From NCBI GenBank assembly GCA_023444095.1, contig JAEZRP010000039.1, forward strand, positions 1 through 50,115: a DNA stretch of 50,115 nt, in the 5' to 3' direction. Every line of letters starts with the position of its first letter. The stretch's first letter is position 1. The notes below the pieces were generated by a model. That model searched no databases, was not told where the DNA came from, and saw only the letters and a list, made by a program, of their open reading frames with translations. This document shows positions 16,342 through 25,458 of the stretch, piece by piece. Position numbers and translations under genes: made by a program. The DNA is from Bacillota bacterium (GTDB taxonomy: Bacteria > Bacillota > Clostridia > Christensenellales > Aristaeellaceae).

Positions 16342-17856
16342 ATGGCGCTTGAGGTAACGAAGCAGACGATTGAAATCGAAAATGGCGTCGGCGCGAAGGC
16401 GGTGCAGGCGCTCGTGCGCGCGGAGGCGCTGGTGCCGGGCGCGGGGCGCGAGGCCATAGAGGTGCTCATGACAAACGCGTCGGTGGAGCTCGACGACCCG
16501 GAGGCGCAGACCGATCGGCTCGTGGTCGAGGGGACGGTGCGCTGCCAGGCGGTGTACAGGCAGGGGTCCGAGGCGACGCTCCGGGCGCTGACGGCGCAGG
16601 CGCGGCTCTCGCAGGTATTCGACATGCCGGGCGTCGCGCCCGGGCTGACGGCGGCCGCGAACGCGAACGTGGATCACGTCGAGGCGCGGTACGAGAACGG
16701 ACACATGATTTTTCAGACGACGGTCGCGATCAACGCGCAGACCTTCAGGCTCTCGCCCACGGAGATCCTGACCGCGGTCGAGGGCGCGGACGCGCAGACC
16801 CGATTTATCGACCTCAGCTCCGTTCGGACCATCGCCGACTCGCAGGCCTCCGCGCTTTTGCGCGAGGAGGTGGCGCTGCCCGCGGCGCTCGACGCGCGCA
16901 CGGCGCTCATGGACTGGGGCGCGGCCACTGTGGAATCCTATGAGGCGGACCTGGGCGGCGTGCGCGTGAAGGGCAAGGTGCACGTGGAATCGCTCATCTC
17001 AAGCGGCGTCGAGGGAAGGCCGGCGGCGACCGTCAAGTACGCGCTCGACTACGACCAGCTCGTCGAGGTGCCCGAGTGGCTGGCGCAGGACGTGTTCGCC
17101 ACATCCGCGCTCAACCGGCTCGAGACGCGCGTGGAGCAGGGGAGCGAGGGCGAGGATTCGACCCTCGTGATCGAGGCGGAGGTCGGCGTGAACGTCACCT
17201 CCCTCGGGAAGGACAATGTGACCGCGCTCGCGGACGCGTACGCGACCGGCGGGCAGCAGATATCGGTCGGGCACGAAAAGCTCGCGCTCGTGACGAACAT
17301 CGAGTCCCAGCGGTTCACCGAGATGGTGAAGGGCGCGCTGCTGCTTTCCGAGAACGCGCCGGGCGTCGGAAGCGTCATCGCGGTCGTCGTGCACCCCAAC
17401 GTCAGCAGCTGGGGAGAGGGCGGCGATTCGCGCATCGAGGGCGTGCTCGAGGCAAGCGTTCTGTACATGCCGGGCGGCTCCGACCGGATCGCCTCCGCGC
17501 AGTCCGAGCTTCCCTTCTCCATGCGCTGCCCCGGCGCGCTCAACGCCCAGAGCGAGGTTCGGCTGAGCGTCCTGTCCGCCGAGGCGAACGCGCTCATGAG
17601 CGACCGCGTGGAGCTTCGGTGCATGCTCGCCGCGGCGACGGTCACCCGGTTTGCGCAGGAGGCGGAGGTGGTGATGGCCGCGTCCGAGGGCGAGAACATC
17701 AAGAAGCGGCCCGGCATCATCCTCTTCTGGCCGACCGCCGAGGACAGCGTCTGGAGCATCGGCAGGCGGTACGCCGTGAGCGTCGACGAGGTCAAACGGA
17801 TGAACGGCGGATCGTCGGTCATCGAGCGGGGAAAGGCGATGGTCCTTCGGATCTGA
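16342..17856 (+). CDS. sipL: SipL-like spore coat morphogenesis protein (SPOCS repeats plus LysM)
   Basis: In Clostridioides difficile SipL binds SpoIVA through its LysM domain and is needed to encase the forespore in coat. The 504-residue product has the same plan: beta-rich DUF3794/SPOCS-type repeats over about residues 1-440 (for example NASVELDD, LVVEGTVRCQAVYRQG, RVKGKVHVESLI, IEGVLEASVLYMPGG) and a C-terminal LysM-like module (PTAEDSVWSIGRRYAVSVDE then VKRMNGG, ending in GKAMVLRI). Length and order fit SipL better than other SPOCS proteins. The ATG at 16342 follows CGGAGGGA (16329-16336); the longer frame from 16234 lacks a ribosome site. It implies a spore-forming organism. Expected to be expressed in the mother cell, but I saw no clear sporulation-sigma promoter. 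Confidence 0.8.
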   Translation: MALEVTKQTIEIENGVGAKAVQALVRAEALVPGAGREAIEVLMTNASVELDDPEAQTDRLVVEGTVRCQAVYRQGSEATLRALTAQARLSQVFDMPGVAPGLTAAANANVDHVEARYENGHMIFQTTVAINAQTFRLSPTEILTAVEGADAQTRFIDLSSVRTIADSQASALLREEVALPAALDARTALMDWGAATVESYEADLGGVRVKGKVHVESLISSGVEGRPAATVKYALDYDQLVEVPEWLAQDVFATSALNRLETRVEQGSEGEDSTLVIEAEVGVNVTSLGKDNVTALADAYATGGQQISVGHEKLALVTNIESQRFTEMVKGALLLSENAPGVGSVIAVVVHPNVSSWGEGGDSRIEGVLEASVLYMPGGSDRIASAQSELPFSMRCPGALNAQSEVRLSVLSAEANALMSDRVELRCMLAAATVTRFAQEAEVVMAASEGENIKKRPGIILFWPTAEDSVWSIGRRYAVSVDEVKRMNGGSSVIERGKAMVLRI

Positions 17857-17874
17857 CCGAACCCAAAAACGATC

Positions 17875-17914
17875 ATTCTGCATGACCCAGGCGGTGGTCA
17901 TGCAGAATTTTTTT
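17875..17914 (+). terminator. Strong terminator after sipL
   Basis: ATTCTGCATGACC (17875-17887), loop, GGTCATGCAGAAT (17896-17908), then a seven-T run to 17914. Confidence 0.93.
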
Positions 17915-18020
17915 GCCGTCAAACGACCGGATTTCCGCCATGCGAGAGATTGGTTGCAGGAGATGATCCGAAAAAATTCAGAAAAAGGCGATCTGGCATC
18001 AGTCTTTACAAGAAAATGGC

Positions 18021-18049
18021 TTGACGGCTGCGGATGAAATTCGTATAAT
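18021..18049 (+). promoter_or_regulatory. Promoter of the amino acid ABC operon
   Basis: TTGACG (18021-18026), 17-base spacer, TATAAT (18044-18049). The rest of the 17915-18132 gap holds nothing else I can identify. Confidence 0.85.
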
Positions 18050-18132
18050 GGGAGTGGAGCTTCGAGCAATGGTGCTTGGCGCGCATGACGTCGCCCGGCC
18101 CATTTTTTGATATTGAAGGAGGTGGATGCCGA

Positions 18133-18855
<723 letters not shown>

Positions 18856-18901
18856 CGGCGGTTTCAAACCGTTATGCATAGAAGACAAGGAGGAATATCG
18901 A

Positions 18902-19696
18902 ATGAAGCGGATTCTCACATTGGCACTGGTCATCTGCCTGTTCTCGATGTTCGCGCTTTCGGCGGGCGCGGAGGGCACCTTCCGGGTCGGCGTCAAAAAC
19001 GCGGTCTACGGCTTCGGCTATCAGGACGAGGTGACGGGCGAATATTCCGGCCTTGAGATCGACCTTGCGCACATGATTGCCGAGGCGCTCGGCTACACCG
19101 ACGTCGAGTTTACGGCGGTCACCGCGGCGACGCGCACGGAGCTTCTCGACGCGGGCGACATCGACTGCGTCATCGCGACTTTCACCATCACCGACGCGCG
19201 CAAGGAGTCCTGGGACTTCACGACGCCCTACTACACCGACTACGTCACCGTGCTCGTCGAGAACGCCTCCGGCATCGCGGGCCTCGCGGATCTGGTCGGC
19301 AAGAACGTCGGCGTCTCCTCCGGCTCCACCTCCGCCAAGGCGCTCGTGACCGCCATGATCGAGGCGGGCGTCATCGCGGCGGACGGCTTCGACGCCGAGA
19401 CCTTCGACCCGGCGACCTACGCGGGCGAGGTGAGCTTCACCCTCTTTGACGACTATCCGTCCATCTCCACCGCGCTCAGCGCCGGAACCGTCGACGCCTT
19501 CTGCGTCGACAAGTCCATCCTCGCCAATTACATGACCGAGGGCCGCTCCTACATTGCGGACACCTTCGCGCCCCAGAACTACGGCGTCGCGACGGTCAAG
19601 GGCTCCGAGCTCTCCACCGCCATCGAGACGCTCGTCACCGGCTGGCTCGCGGACGGCACCATTCAGGGACTCGTCGAAACGTGGGGCCTCGAATAA
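18902..19696 (+). CDS. Amino acid ABC transporter substrate-binding protein (family 3)
   Basis: The extracellular receptor that hands an amino acid to the two permeases downstream. The 264-residue product has a signal peptide (1-23, ending SAGAEG) and the bacterial SBP-3 fold: VGVKNAVYGFGYQDE, SGLEIDLAHMIAEALGY, the ligand-contact segment ATFTITDARKESWDFTTPYY, and VGVSSGSTS. Surprisingly there is no lipobox cysteine: the only Cys in the leader is in VICLF, where -1 is Ile, so cleavage would release the protein rather than anchor it. Glutamine, glutamate or another polar amino acid is the likely ligand. A terminator-like hairpin follows, which may lower permease expression relative to the binding protein. 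Confidence 0.92.
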   Translation: MKRILTLALVICLFSMFALSAGAEGTFRVGVKNAVYGFGYQDEVTGEYSGLEIDLAHMIAEALGYTDVEFTAVTAATRTELLDAGDIDCVIATFTITDARKESWDFTTPYYTDYVTVLVENASGIAGLADLVGKNVGVSSGSTSAKALVTAMIEAGVIAADGFDAETFDPATYAGEVSFTLFDDYPSISTALSAGTVDAFCVDKSILANYMTEGRSYIADTFAPQNYGVATVKGSELSTAIETLVTGWLADGTIQGLVETWGLE

Positions 19697-19709
19697 GGGA
19701 CGCAAAGCG

Positions 19710-19738
19710 CCGGGGGCCGAAAGAGCCCCCGGTTCTTT
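19710..19738 (+). terminator. Partial terminator inside the amino acid ABC operon
   Basis: CCGGGGGC (19710-19717), loop, GCCCCCGG (19725-19732), then TTCTTTT. The permeases follow in the same direction, so it probably allows read-through. Confidence 0.72.
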
Positions 19739-19780
19739 TCTCATGCGGGCGAATCTGATATCATTTGAAGGGGGAATGGC

Positions 19781-20545
19781 ATGAGCACGGTCGTCAGCGA
19801 GCGGGCGTGGAGAATCGTCTGGCAATACCGGGGGACGTTCGTCCACGGGTTCATGAACACGCTCGAGAGCGCGTTGATCGGGCTTGTGATCGCGCTCTGC
19901 CTCGGCTTTCTTCTGGGCCTCATGGCCACGAGCCACAAGAAGCTCCTGCGCGGGATCGCGCGCGCGTACGTGGAATTTTTCCAGAACACGCCGCTCATCC
20001 TGCAGGTCTGCTTCCTCTATTACGCGCTCGCCTACTCCGGCTACAAGATTCCGGTTGTGACGATCGGGTTTACCTCCCTTGGCATCTATCACGCGGCCTA
20101 CATATCGGAGGTCGTGCGCGCGGGCATCGGCTCCATCCCCTCCGGCCAGTTCGACGCCGCGCGGGCGCAGGGCTTCCAGTACATGGGCACCATGCGCCAC
20201 GTCATTTTGCCGCAGACGATCAAGATCATCCTGCCGCCCATGGTCAACCAGGTGGTGGCCCTCATCAAGAACACCTCCTGCCTCTACATCATCGGCGGCG
20301 CGGACCTCATCGCCTCCACCTACAACTTCGTGACGGGCGAGAACACCGGCGGCGCGTACGGCCCGGCGTACATCGTCAGCGGCATCCTGTTCTTCCTCAT
20401 CTGCTTCCCGCTCTCGACCTTCGCGGGCCGGTGGGAGGCGCGGCTCAAGGCGCGGGAGCACATCGTCGCGCCCGACAAGCCGAAGGAGGTCTCGGACGCG
20501 GAAATCGACGCGCTGATCGCCGCGCGAAAGGGGGAGGGCAAGTGA
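19781..20545 (+). CDS. Amino acid ABC transporter permease 1 (HisM/GlnP type)
   Basis: One of two membrane subunits forming the translocation pore. The 254-residue product has about five membrane helices, the N-terminal FMNTLESALIGLVIALCLGF segment, EFFQNTPLILQ, and the EAA-loop DAARAQGFQYMGTMRHVILP that contacts the ATPase. GGGGGA lies upstream of the ATG at 19781. The last codons overlap the GTG start of the second permease (GTGA), so they are translated together and form a heterodimer. A charged C-terminal tail (about 30 residues, EHIVAPDKPKEVSDAE) is longer than usual. Confidence 0.93.
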   Translation: MSTVVSERAWRIVWQYRGTFVHGFMNTLESALIGLVIALCLGFLLGLMATSHKKLLRGIARAYVEFFQNTPLILQVCFLYYALAYSGYKIPVVTIGFTSLGIYHAAYISEVVRAGIGSIPSGQFDAARAQGFQYMGTMRHVILPQTIKIILPPMVNQVVALIKNTSCLYIIGGADLIASTYNFVTGENTGGAYGPAYIVSGILFFLICFPLSTFAGRWEARLKAREHIVAPDKPKEVSDAEIDALIAARKGEGK

Positions 20546-21348
20546 GCGATTTTCAGGGCAGCCTTTCGATCATCACGAACGGGGACGTGGTGAGCTACCT
20601 GCTGAAGGGCCTTCTTTTCACGGTGATCGTCGCGTTTCTCGCGATTGCGATGAGCCTTGTCATCGGCTCGGCGCTCGCCTTCCTGCGCAATTACGCCGCG
20701 CGCGGCTGGACGAAGATCCTGAAGTACGCTTCCATCGGCTACATCGAGCTCTTCCGGAACACCCCGCTCATGCTCTGGATGTTCGTGTGCTTCGTCCTCT
20801 TCCCGGCGCCGGGGTTCTCGACGGGCTTCGCGCGGGCGATCGGGCTAACCTCGTCCGTGGACGTCAAGACCCTCTTCAAGGCCTGCGTCGCCCTGACGCT
20901 CTTTACCTCGGCCGTCATGGCGGAGATCATCCGCGGCGGGCTCAACTCGGTTCACAAGGGCCAGTTCGAGTCCGGCTACGCGCAGGGCTTCCGCTTTTTT
21001 CAGGTGATGATCTACATCGTCCTCCCGCAGGCGTTCCGAAACATCGTGCCGACGCTCCTCTCCCAGATGATCACCACCATCAAGGACTCCTCCTACATGG
21101 CCTCCCTCGCGGTCATCGAGCTCATGGCGCGCGTCAAGCTCATCATCTCGAAGGCGAACATGTATAACGGTACGTTTCAGGGGCCCGCGAGCCGCGGCAC
21201 CATCAACGTTTCAGACGTCTTCGTGCTCTTCGGCTTCGCGTTTCTCATCTACTTCCTCATCAATTTCACTCTCTCCTGCGTCGTGCGGGCCACGCGCCAC
21301 AAAATGACCATGTCGCCCATCACGCCCGCGACAAAGAAGAAGGCATAA
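20542..21348 (+). CDS. Amino acid ABC transporter permease 2
   Basis: Second membrane subunit of the importer, 268 residues. The start is a GTG at 20542 overlapping the stop of the first permease, with GGGGAGGG 4 bases upstream; a longer in-frame extension from 19765 only shadows permease 1. It shows LLKGLLFTVIVAFLAIAMSL, ELFRNTPLMLWMFV, and the EAA loop ESGYAQGFRFFQVMIYIVLP, then KDSSYMASLAVIELM. The two permeases differ strongly in sequence, as expected for a heterodimeric pore. It closes the operon; a shared terminator follows. Confidence 0.93.
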   Translation: MSDFQGSLSIITNGDVVSYLLKGLLFTVIVAFLAIAMSLVIGSALAFLRNYAARGWTKILKYASIGYIELFRNTPLMLWMFVCFVLFPAPGFSTGFARAIGLTSSVDVKTLFKACVALTLFTSAVMAEIIRGGLNSVHKGQFESGYAQGFRFFQVMIYIVLPQAFRNIVPTLLSQMITTIKDSSYMASLAVIELMARVKLIISKANMYNGTFQGPASRGTINVSDVFVLFGFAFLIYFLINFTLSCVVRATRHKMTMSPITPATKKKA

Positions 21349-21359
21349 AGGGGCATCAA

Positions 21360-21396
21360 AAATGCCGGAGGCGACGGCCCCCGGCATTTCCTTATT
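21360..21396. terminator. Terminator between convergent permease and GH106-like genes
   Basis: AAATGCCGG (21360-21368) pairs with CCGGCATTT (21381-21389), with extra GGC/GCC pairing inside, followed by CCTTATTT. It reads as a terminator for the ABC operon; its right edge is next to the end of the minus-strand gene. Confidence 0.8.
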
Positions 21397-23938
21397 TCGT
21401 GGCGATCGTCACGCTGCCCACAATGCCCGTCGGCTCCTGCATGAAGTAGGGGTCGAACGGGTTTTGGTGCTGCTCCTTGACGAGCGTGTTCGTGACTTCG
21501 ATCGACAGCTCGTTCCCGCCCGCGCGCAGGAGGGCGGCGGGGACGTACGCGCGGTAGGGCGGGCAGATGAGCTCCGCGACCCGCGCGCCGTTGACCGCGA
21601 TCCGCACGGCCTCGTACGCCTCCGTGATCTCGACGAGGATGTCCTGCGGCTTTTCGAGCGCGAACCTCCTTTCGTACCGGACCGTCCCGGAGAAGTCCGG
21701 CAGTCTGTCCGGCCGCGAGAGGTCGCCCAGCTCCGTAAACGCCGTCCTTGTGAAGGCAGGATACTCGTCCGCCGTTGCGGTCGAGATCGTCCAGCCGTCC
21801 GCGAGCGCCGTCCCGCGCGCGTATGCCCGCGCGTCGGGGCGCTTTTCGAGTATTTCCGCTTCGCTTCCGAACGCGACGAACAGCGTCTCCCACGCCTCGA
21901 GCCGAAGCCGAACCGCATTCCCGTCCTGCTCCGCCGCGTACGTTTTGCCCGTCATGGCGTCGTAGAGGACCGCGCGGCGCTCGTCCCGAAACGTCACCCG
22001 CGCATCGATTTCATGCCGGGTCGACTGGTTCACAAAGAGGTAGAAGTCGATGCCGTCCTTCCTGTTATGGGAATAGAGAAGGTCGGGGCTGGGCGGATCG
22101 CAGGCGATATCAAAGGCGCCCAGCGCGCGCACCCTTCCGGGCAGCTCCGCGAGCGAAACCGCCTCGACGCCCGTCAGCTTCATCGGCGCGCCGAAGTAGC
22201 AGCGCGCCGGCAGCGCGCGGGTGAAGAGGACCGGAACGCCCGCCGCCGCGATTTCGCTGAGCCTGTCCGCGAACGCAGCCGGGATGTTCTCCATGTAGGG
22301 GACGACGAGCGCGCGGAACGTCTCGCGCCCGACCGAAAGCGTCCCGTCTTCCGCCGCCGCGCCGGAGAGGAGCGCGTCGACCGGAACGACGTCGCAGTCG
22401 ATCTGCGCCTGCGCGAGCGCCTTCACGGCCTTCTCGAACGGCTCGCTCGCGCCGCCCCACTCCGCCTCCGCGTGGTAGACGACCGCGACGGGCGCGACGT
22501 GAATGGCCCCCGCGAGCGCGTCGCCCAGCCGGTTCGCGTAGTCCGCCCACGCGCGGAAGTGCCGGAACTGCGGGTTCTTGCCGCGCGCGTAGAAGTGCGG
22601 CGGGCAGTCCGGGTCGGGGTAGGGGGCGGGGGAGAAGGCGTGCGGAGTCACGATCCCGACGCCCTGAACGGCGAGGTGGTCGGTGATCCACTTCATGAGC
22701 TTCAGCCCCTCGAACCAGCCGTACGCGCCGAACGCCTCGCACAGCGCGTCGCCGTTCTTTTTCGGGTCGAGGTGCGCGGCGGAGGACGCCATTTTGGCGA
22801 GCCCCCAATGGTTGAAGTCGCAGTCGTACTCGTTGAAGGCCGTGAGGTACGTGCCGCCCGTCTGTTCGGGCAGGAGGTTACAGACCACGTCGATGCCCGC
22901 CATGTCGAGCCCCTCCATCGCCCGGAAGAAGTGGCCCGCGCCGTAGCCGAGCCGGGCGTGCGCGCCGTTTTCCTCCACGAGATGGCCGACAAGCTTCACC
23001 CCGTGGGCGCGGCACCAATCCCCCAGCTGGCCCGTGAAGTTCTGCGCGAACAGCCTCGACACCGCGTCCATGTACGCGTACCGCGCGTCGGCGGCGGAAG
23101 AATCGTCTGAGGGGTACCACAGAAGCGGCACGCGCCGCGCGAAATCGCCGCCCAGCATGTCCTCGAGTCCGTCCACATAGGGAAGGGGCATCCGGCTTTT
23201 GCCGATCACCCGGTCGTAGCCCGTGGTGTTTCCAAAGCGCGGTTCGTCGGTGAAAAAGCCCGCGACGCGATTTCCGAAGGATTCCTGGTAGCGCGCATAG
23301 TGGCGCTCGTGCACGAGCTCGATGTACTTGGAAACGCCCTCCCGGCTCAGGGGATTGACGTAGTCCTGGGTGTGCGCCTCCTCGCCGTATGGAGACACCT
23401 TGACGACGAACACGCGCCACTCGCCCTCCGGCACGGGCCAGTAGAGCCGCCCGTGCGCGGAAAGCGCCGTCACGTCGACGAGGGAATCCGCGATCAGTTC
23501 GTCGCCCCTGTCCTTGCGGCGCGCGGCGATCAGCCGGAAGAGCGTCTCGCCCGGCTTCAGCCACTCGTCCACGAGGAAGTGCGCGTGCGGCGCGGGGCCG
23601 GTCGCGTCCATGTGGTTTTCCGCCCAGTAGCGCTTGGTGTGCTCCGGGTATCTCTTCGCGAGCTCCCCGTTCGCGGTGCCGCTCGGGTACGTGCCGTCGT
23701 CGAAGAACCACACGATCATGTCGAGCTTCGCGGCCTCCGAAAGGATCAGGTCGCAGTCGCGCCACCAGCCGTTCCCCAGATAGTCCGGGTGCGGGCGCGG
23801 CTCGACGATGAAATCGTTGATCCCCGCCTCCTTCATGCGCCGCATCTCCTCCCGGATCGCCGCCGGGTCGTCGCCCCTCTGCCAGAAGAGCGGAATGATC
23901 CTGTGGCGGCCCTCCGCCCGCGGTTCGAATGATTTCAT
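21392..23938 (-). CDS. GH106-like glycoside hydrolase (putative alpha-L-rhamnosidase)
   Basis: The 848-residue product looks like the Glyco_hydro_106 group of large alpha-L-rhamnosidase-related enzymes. Visible landmarks: IIPLFWQRGDDPAAIREEMR and MKEAGINDFIVEPRPHPDYL at the N terminus (TIM-barrel start), GFFTDEPRFGNTTG near residue 240, VGHLVEENGAHARLG near 325, DVVCNLLPEQTG, and a C-terminal galactose-binding-like domain with FTELGDLSRPDRLPDFSGTV and LRAGGNELSIEVTNTL. E in FTDEP and in VEENG are candidate catalytic residues. No signal peptide, so it is cytoplasmic like the other glycosidases here. RBS GGAGG 7 bases before the ATG. Own promoter at 23963-23991. Family call is from pattern memory; exact activity is open. 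Confidence 0.75.
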   Translation of the reverse strand: MKSFEPRAEGRHRIIPLFWQRGDDPAAIREEMRRMKEAGINDFIVEPRPHPDYLGNGWWRDCDLILSEAAKLDMIVWFFDDGTYPSGTANGELAKRYPEHTKRYWAENHMDATGPAPHAHFLVDEWLKPGETLFRLIAARRKDRGDELIADSLVDVTALSAHGRLYWPVPEGEWRVFVVKVSPYGEEAHTQDYVNPLSREGVSKYIELVHERHYARYQESFGNRVAGFFTDEPRFGNTTGYDRVIGKSRMPLPYVDGLEDMLGGDFARRVPLLWYPSDDSSAADARYAYMDAVSRLFAQNFTGQLGDWCRAHGVKLVGHLVEENGAHARLGYGAGHFFRAMEGLDMAGIDVVCNLLPEQTGGTYLTAFNEYDCDFNHWGLAKMASSAAHLDPKKNGDALCEAFGAYGWFEGLKLMKWITDHLAVQGVGIVTPHAFSPAPYPDPDCPPHFYARGKNPQFRHFRAWADYANRLGDALAGAIHVAPVAVVYHAEAEWGGASEPFEKAVKALAQAQIDCDVVPVDALLSGAAAEDGTLSVGRETFRALVVPYMENIPAAFADRLSEIAAAGVPVLFTRALPARCYFGAPMKLTGVEAVSLAELPGRVRALGAFDIACDPPSPDLLYSHNRKDGIDFYLFVNQSTRHEIDARVTFRDERRAVLYDAMTGKTYAAEQDGNAVRLRLEAWETLFVAFGSEAEILEKRPDARAYARGTALADGWTISTATADEYPAFTRTAFTELGDLSRPDRLPDFSGTVRYERRFALEKPQDILVEITEAYEAVRIAVNGARVAELICPPYRAYVPAALLRAGGNELSIEVTNTLVKEQHQNPFDPYFMQEPTGIVGSVTIATK

Positions 23939-23962
23939 GCGCTCGCCTCCGTTCTTCCCACA

Positions 23963-23991
23963 AAGATACCCCGGCCGGGAGGTATGCGCAA
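23963..23991 (-). promoter_or_regulatory. Promoter of the GH106-like gene
   Basis: Minus strand TTGCGC (23986-23991), 17-base spacer, TATCTT (23963-23968), 24 bases before the start codon. Confidence 0.6.
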
Positions 23992-24044
23992 GGGCCGAAC
24001 TTGTCGAAGCATAGGAGGAAATTGCGGCATGCGCGATCCTTAAC

Positions 24045-24073
24045 TTGACGGATGACCCGTATGCGTGTAAAAT
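24045..24073 (+). promoter_or_regulatory. pyrC: Promoter of the pyrimidine operon
   Basis: TTGACG (24045-24050), 17-base spacer, TAAAAT (24068-24073). It is the only clear promoter before the nine-gene pyr-pro series. Confidence 0.78.
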
Positions 24074-24079
24074 AACTCC

Positions 24080-24204
24080 AATCGAGCTTTAAGAGCGGTA
24101 CTGTGATGCCGACAAGGTTGTGAATCGAATAGTAGGGGCGGTCTCCGCCTGTGTTTTCGAGCCTTGTCGACGGACGGGGTTCGTTTTTCATGGGAGGGCG
24201 AAAG
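24080..24204 (+). promoter_or_regulatory. Structured leader of the pyr operon
   Basis: About 125 untranslated bases. CGACAAGG (24110-24117) can pair with CCTTGTCG (24162-24169), enclosing a small GGCGG-TCT-CCGCC hairpin, and a GTTCGTTTTT stretch follows near 24180-24189. This could act as an attenuator. I do not see the PyrR-binding anti-antiterminator consensus. Confidence 0.4.
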
Positions 24205-25458
24205 ATGAAGACTGTGTTCCGCTGTTCGTCGGCGCTGGTCGGCGGGCGGTTTCAGGAGGCGGACATCCTCGTCTCGGACGGCATCGTCGAACGAATCGGC
24301 GATCATCTCGAAGGGGATGTTTTGGTGGATCTTCGAGGGCTGAGCGTTTTTCCCGGGCTTGTGGACGTGCATGTGCACCTCCGCGAGCCCGGTTTTTCGC
24401 ACAAGGAGACGATTGCGACCGGCACAGAGGCCGCGCTTCGCGGCGGCTACGCCTGCGTGTGCGCCATGCCGAACCTCGACCCCGCGCCGGACTCGTTCGA
24501 GACGCTGAAGGTGCAGCTGGCCCAAATCGCGCGGGACGCGCGCGTGCGGGTCGTTCCCTATGGGACGATCACCAGGGGCCGCGCGGGGAAGGCGCTCTCG
24601 GACATGCGCGCCATGGCGGATTTCGTCGCGGGCTACTCGGACGACGGGAGCGGCGTCGATTCGGACGAGCTGATGCGGCGGGCGATGCGCGAGGCGAAAT
24701 CACTTCACAGGATCATCGCGGCCCACTGCGAGGACAAGTCCCTCATCCCGCCGGGCGGCGCGATCCACGATGGGGCCTATGCCCGCGCGCGCGGCATTCC
24801 CGGCATCCCCTCCGAGAGCGAGTGGCGGCAGGTGGCGCGCGACATTGCGCTGGCGCGCGAGACGGGCTGCGCCTATCACGTCTGCCACGTCTCGGCGAAG
24901 GAGACGGTGGCGCTTTTGCGCGCGGCGAAGGCCGAGGGGCTCGACGTGAGCTGCGAGACCGCGCCCCATTACATCGCTTTTGACGACAGCATGCTCGAGG
25001 ATGCGGGCGACTTCAAGATGAACCCGCCGATCCGGGGGAAAACCGACCGCGAGGCGCTCGTCGAGGGGCTTCTCGACGGCACCATCGACATGATCGCCAC
25101 CGACCACGCGCCGCACGCGGCGTCCGAAAAGGCGGGCGGGCTTCGCGAGGCGACCATGGGCGTCGTGGGGCTTGAAACCGCGCTGCCCGCCATGTACACG
25201 GCACTCGTCCGGCCCGGCCTCATGACGCTCGCGAAGCTCGCGGCTTGCATGGCGGGAAACCCCGGCGCGCGCTTCGGGCTGGGCGGGGAGATCAGGGTCG
25301 GCGCGCGCGCGGATCTCGCGGCGTTCGATCTGGGCGCGAAGTGGAGGGTCGAGCCGGAGCAGTTTGCCTCGATGGGAAAATCGACGCCCTTCCGGGGCAT
25401 GGAGCTCTACGGGAAGTGCGTTAAAACGATCCTGAACGGGGAGGTGGCCTTCGGATGA
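24205..25458 (+). CDS. pyrC: Dihydroorotase
   Basis: Closes carbamoyl-aspartate to dihydroorotate, the third step of UMP synthesis. The 417-residue product fits the class I (Bacillus-type) length. It has the metal-binding VDVHVHLREPGFSHKETI motif, the GGYACVCAMPNLDPAPDS segment, AHCEDKSLI, HVCHVSAKETV and the late TDHAPHA motif with the catalytic Asp. The ATG at 24205 follows GGGAGGG (24192-24198); the ATG at 24151 lies inside the structured leader. It opens the operon and ends in an ATGA overlap with pyrK. Having pyrC first, before pyrK-D, is less common than the Bacillus order pyrB-C-AA-AB-K-D-F-E. Confidence 0.96.
   Translation: MKTVFRCSSALVGGRFQEADILVSDGIVERIGDHLEGDVLVDLRGLSVFPGLVDVHVHLREPGFSHKETIATGTEAALRGGYACVCAMPNLDPAPDSFETLKVQLAQIARDARVRVVPYGTITRGRAGKALSDMRAMADFVAGYSDDGSGVDSDELMRRAMREAKSLHRIIAAHCEDKSLIPPGGAIHDGAYARARGIPGIPSESEWRQVARDIALARETGCAYHVCHVSAKETVALLRAAKAEGLDVSCETAPHYIAFDDSMLEDAGDFKMNPPIRGKTDREALVEGLLDGTIDMIATDHAPHAASEKAGGLREATMGVVGLETALPAMYTALVRPGLMTLAKLAACMAGNPGARFGLGGEIRVGARADLAAFDLGAKWRVEPEQFASMGKSTPFRGMELYGKCVKTILNGEVAFG

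Noticed and set aside
24074..24204. PyrR-dependent attenuator
   Set aside because: The PyrR-binding consensus is not visible and no pyrR is in the window; only a generic stem can be drawn.
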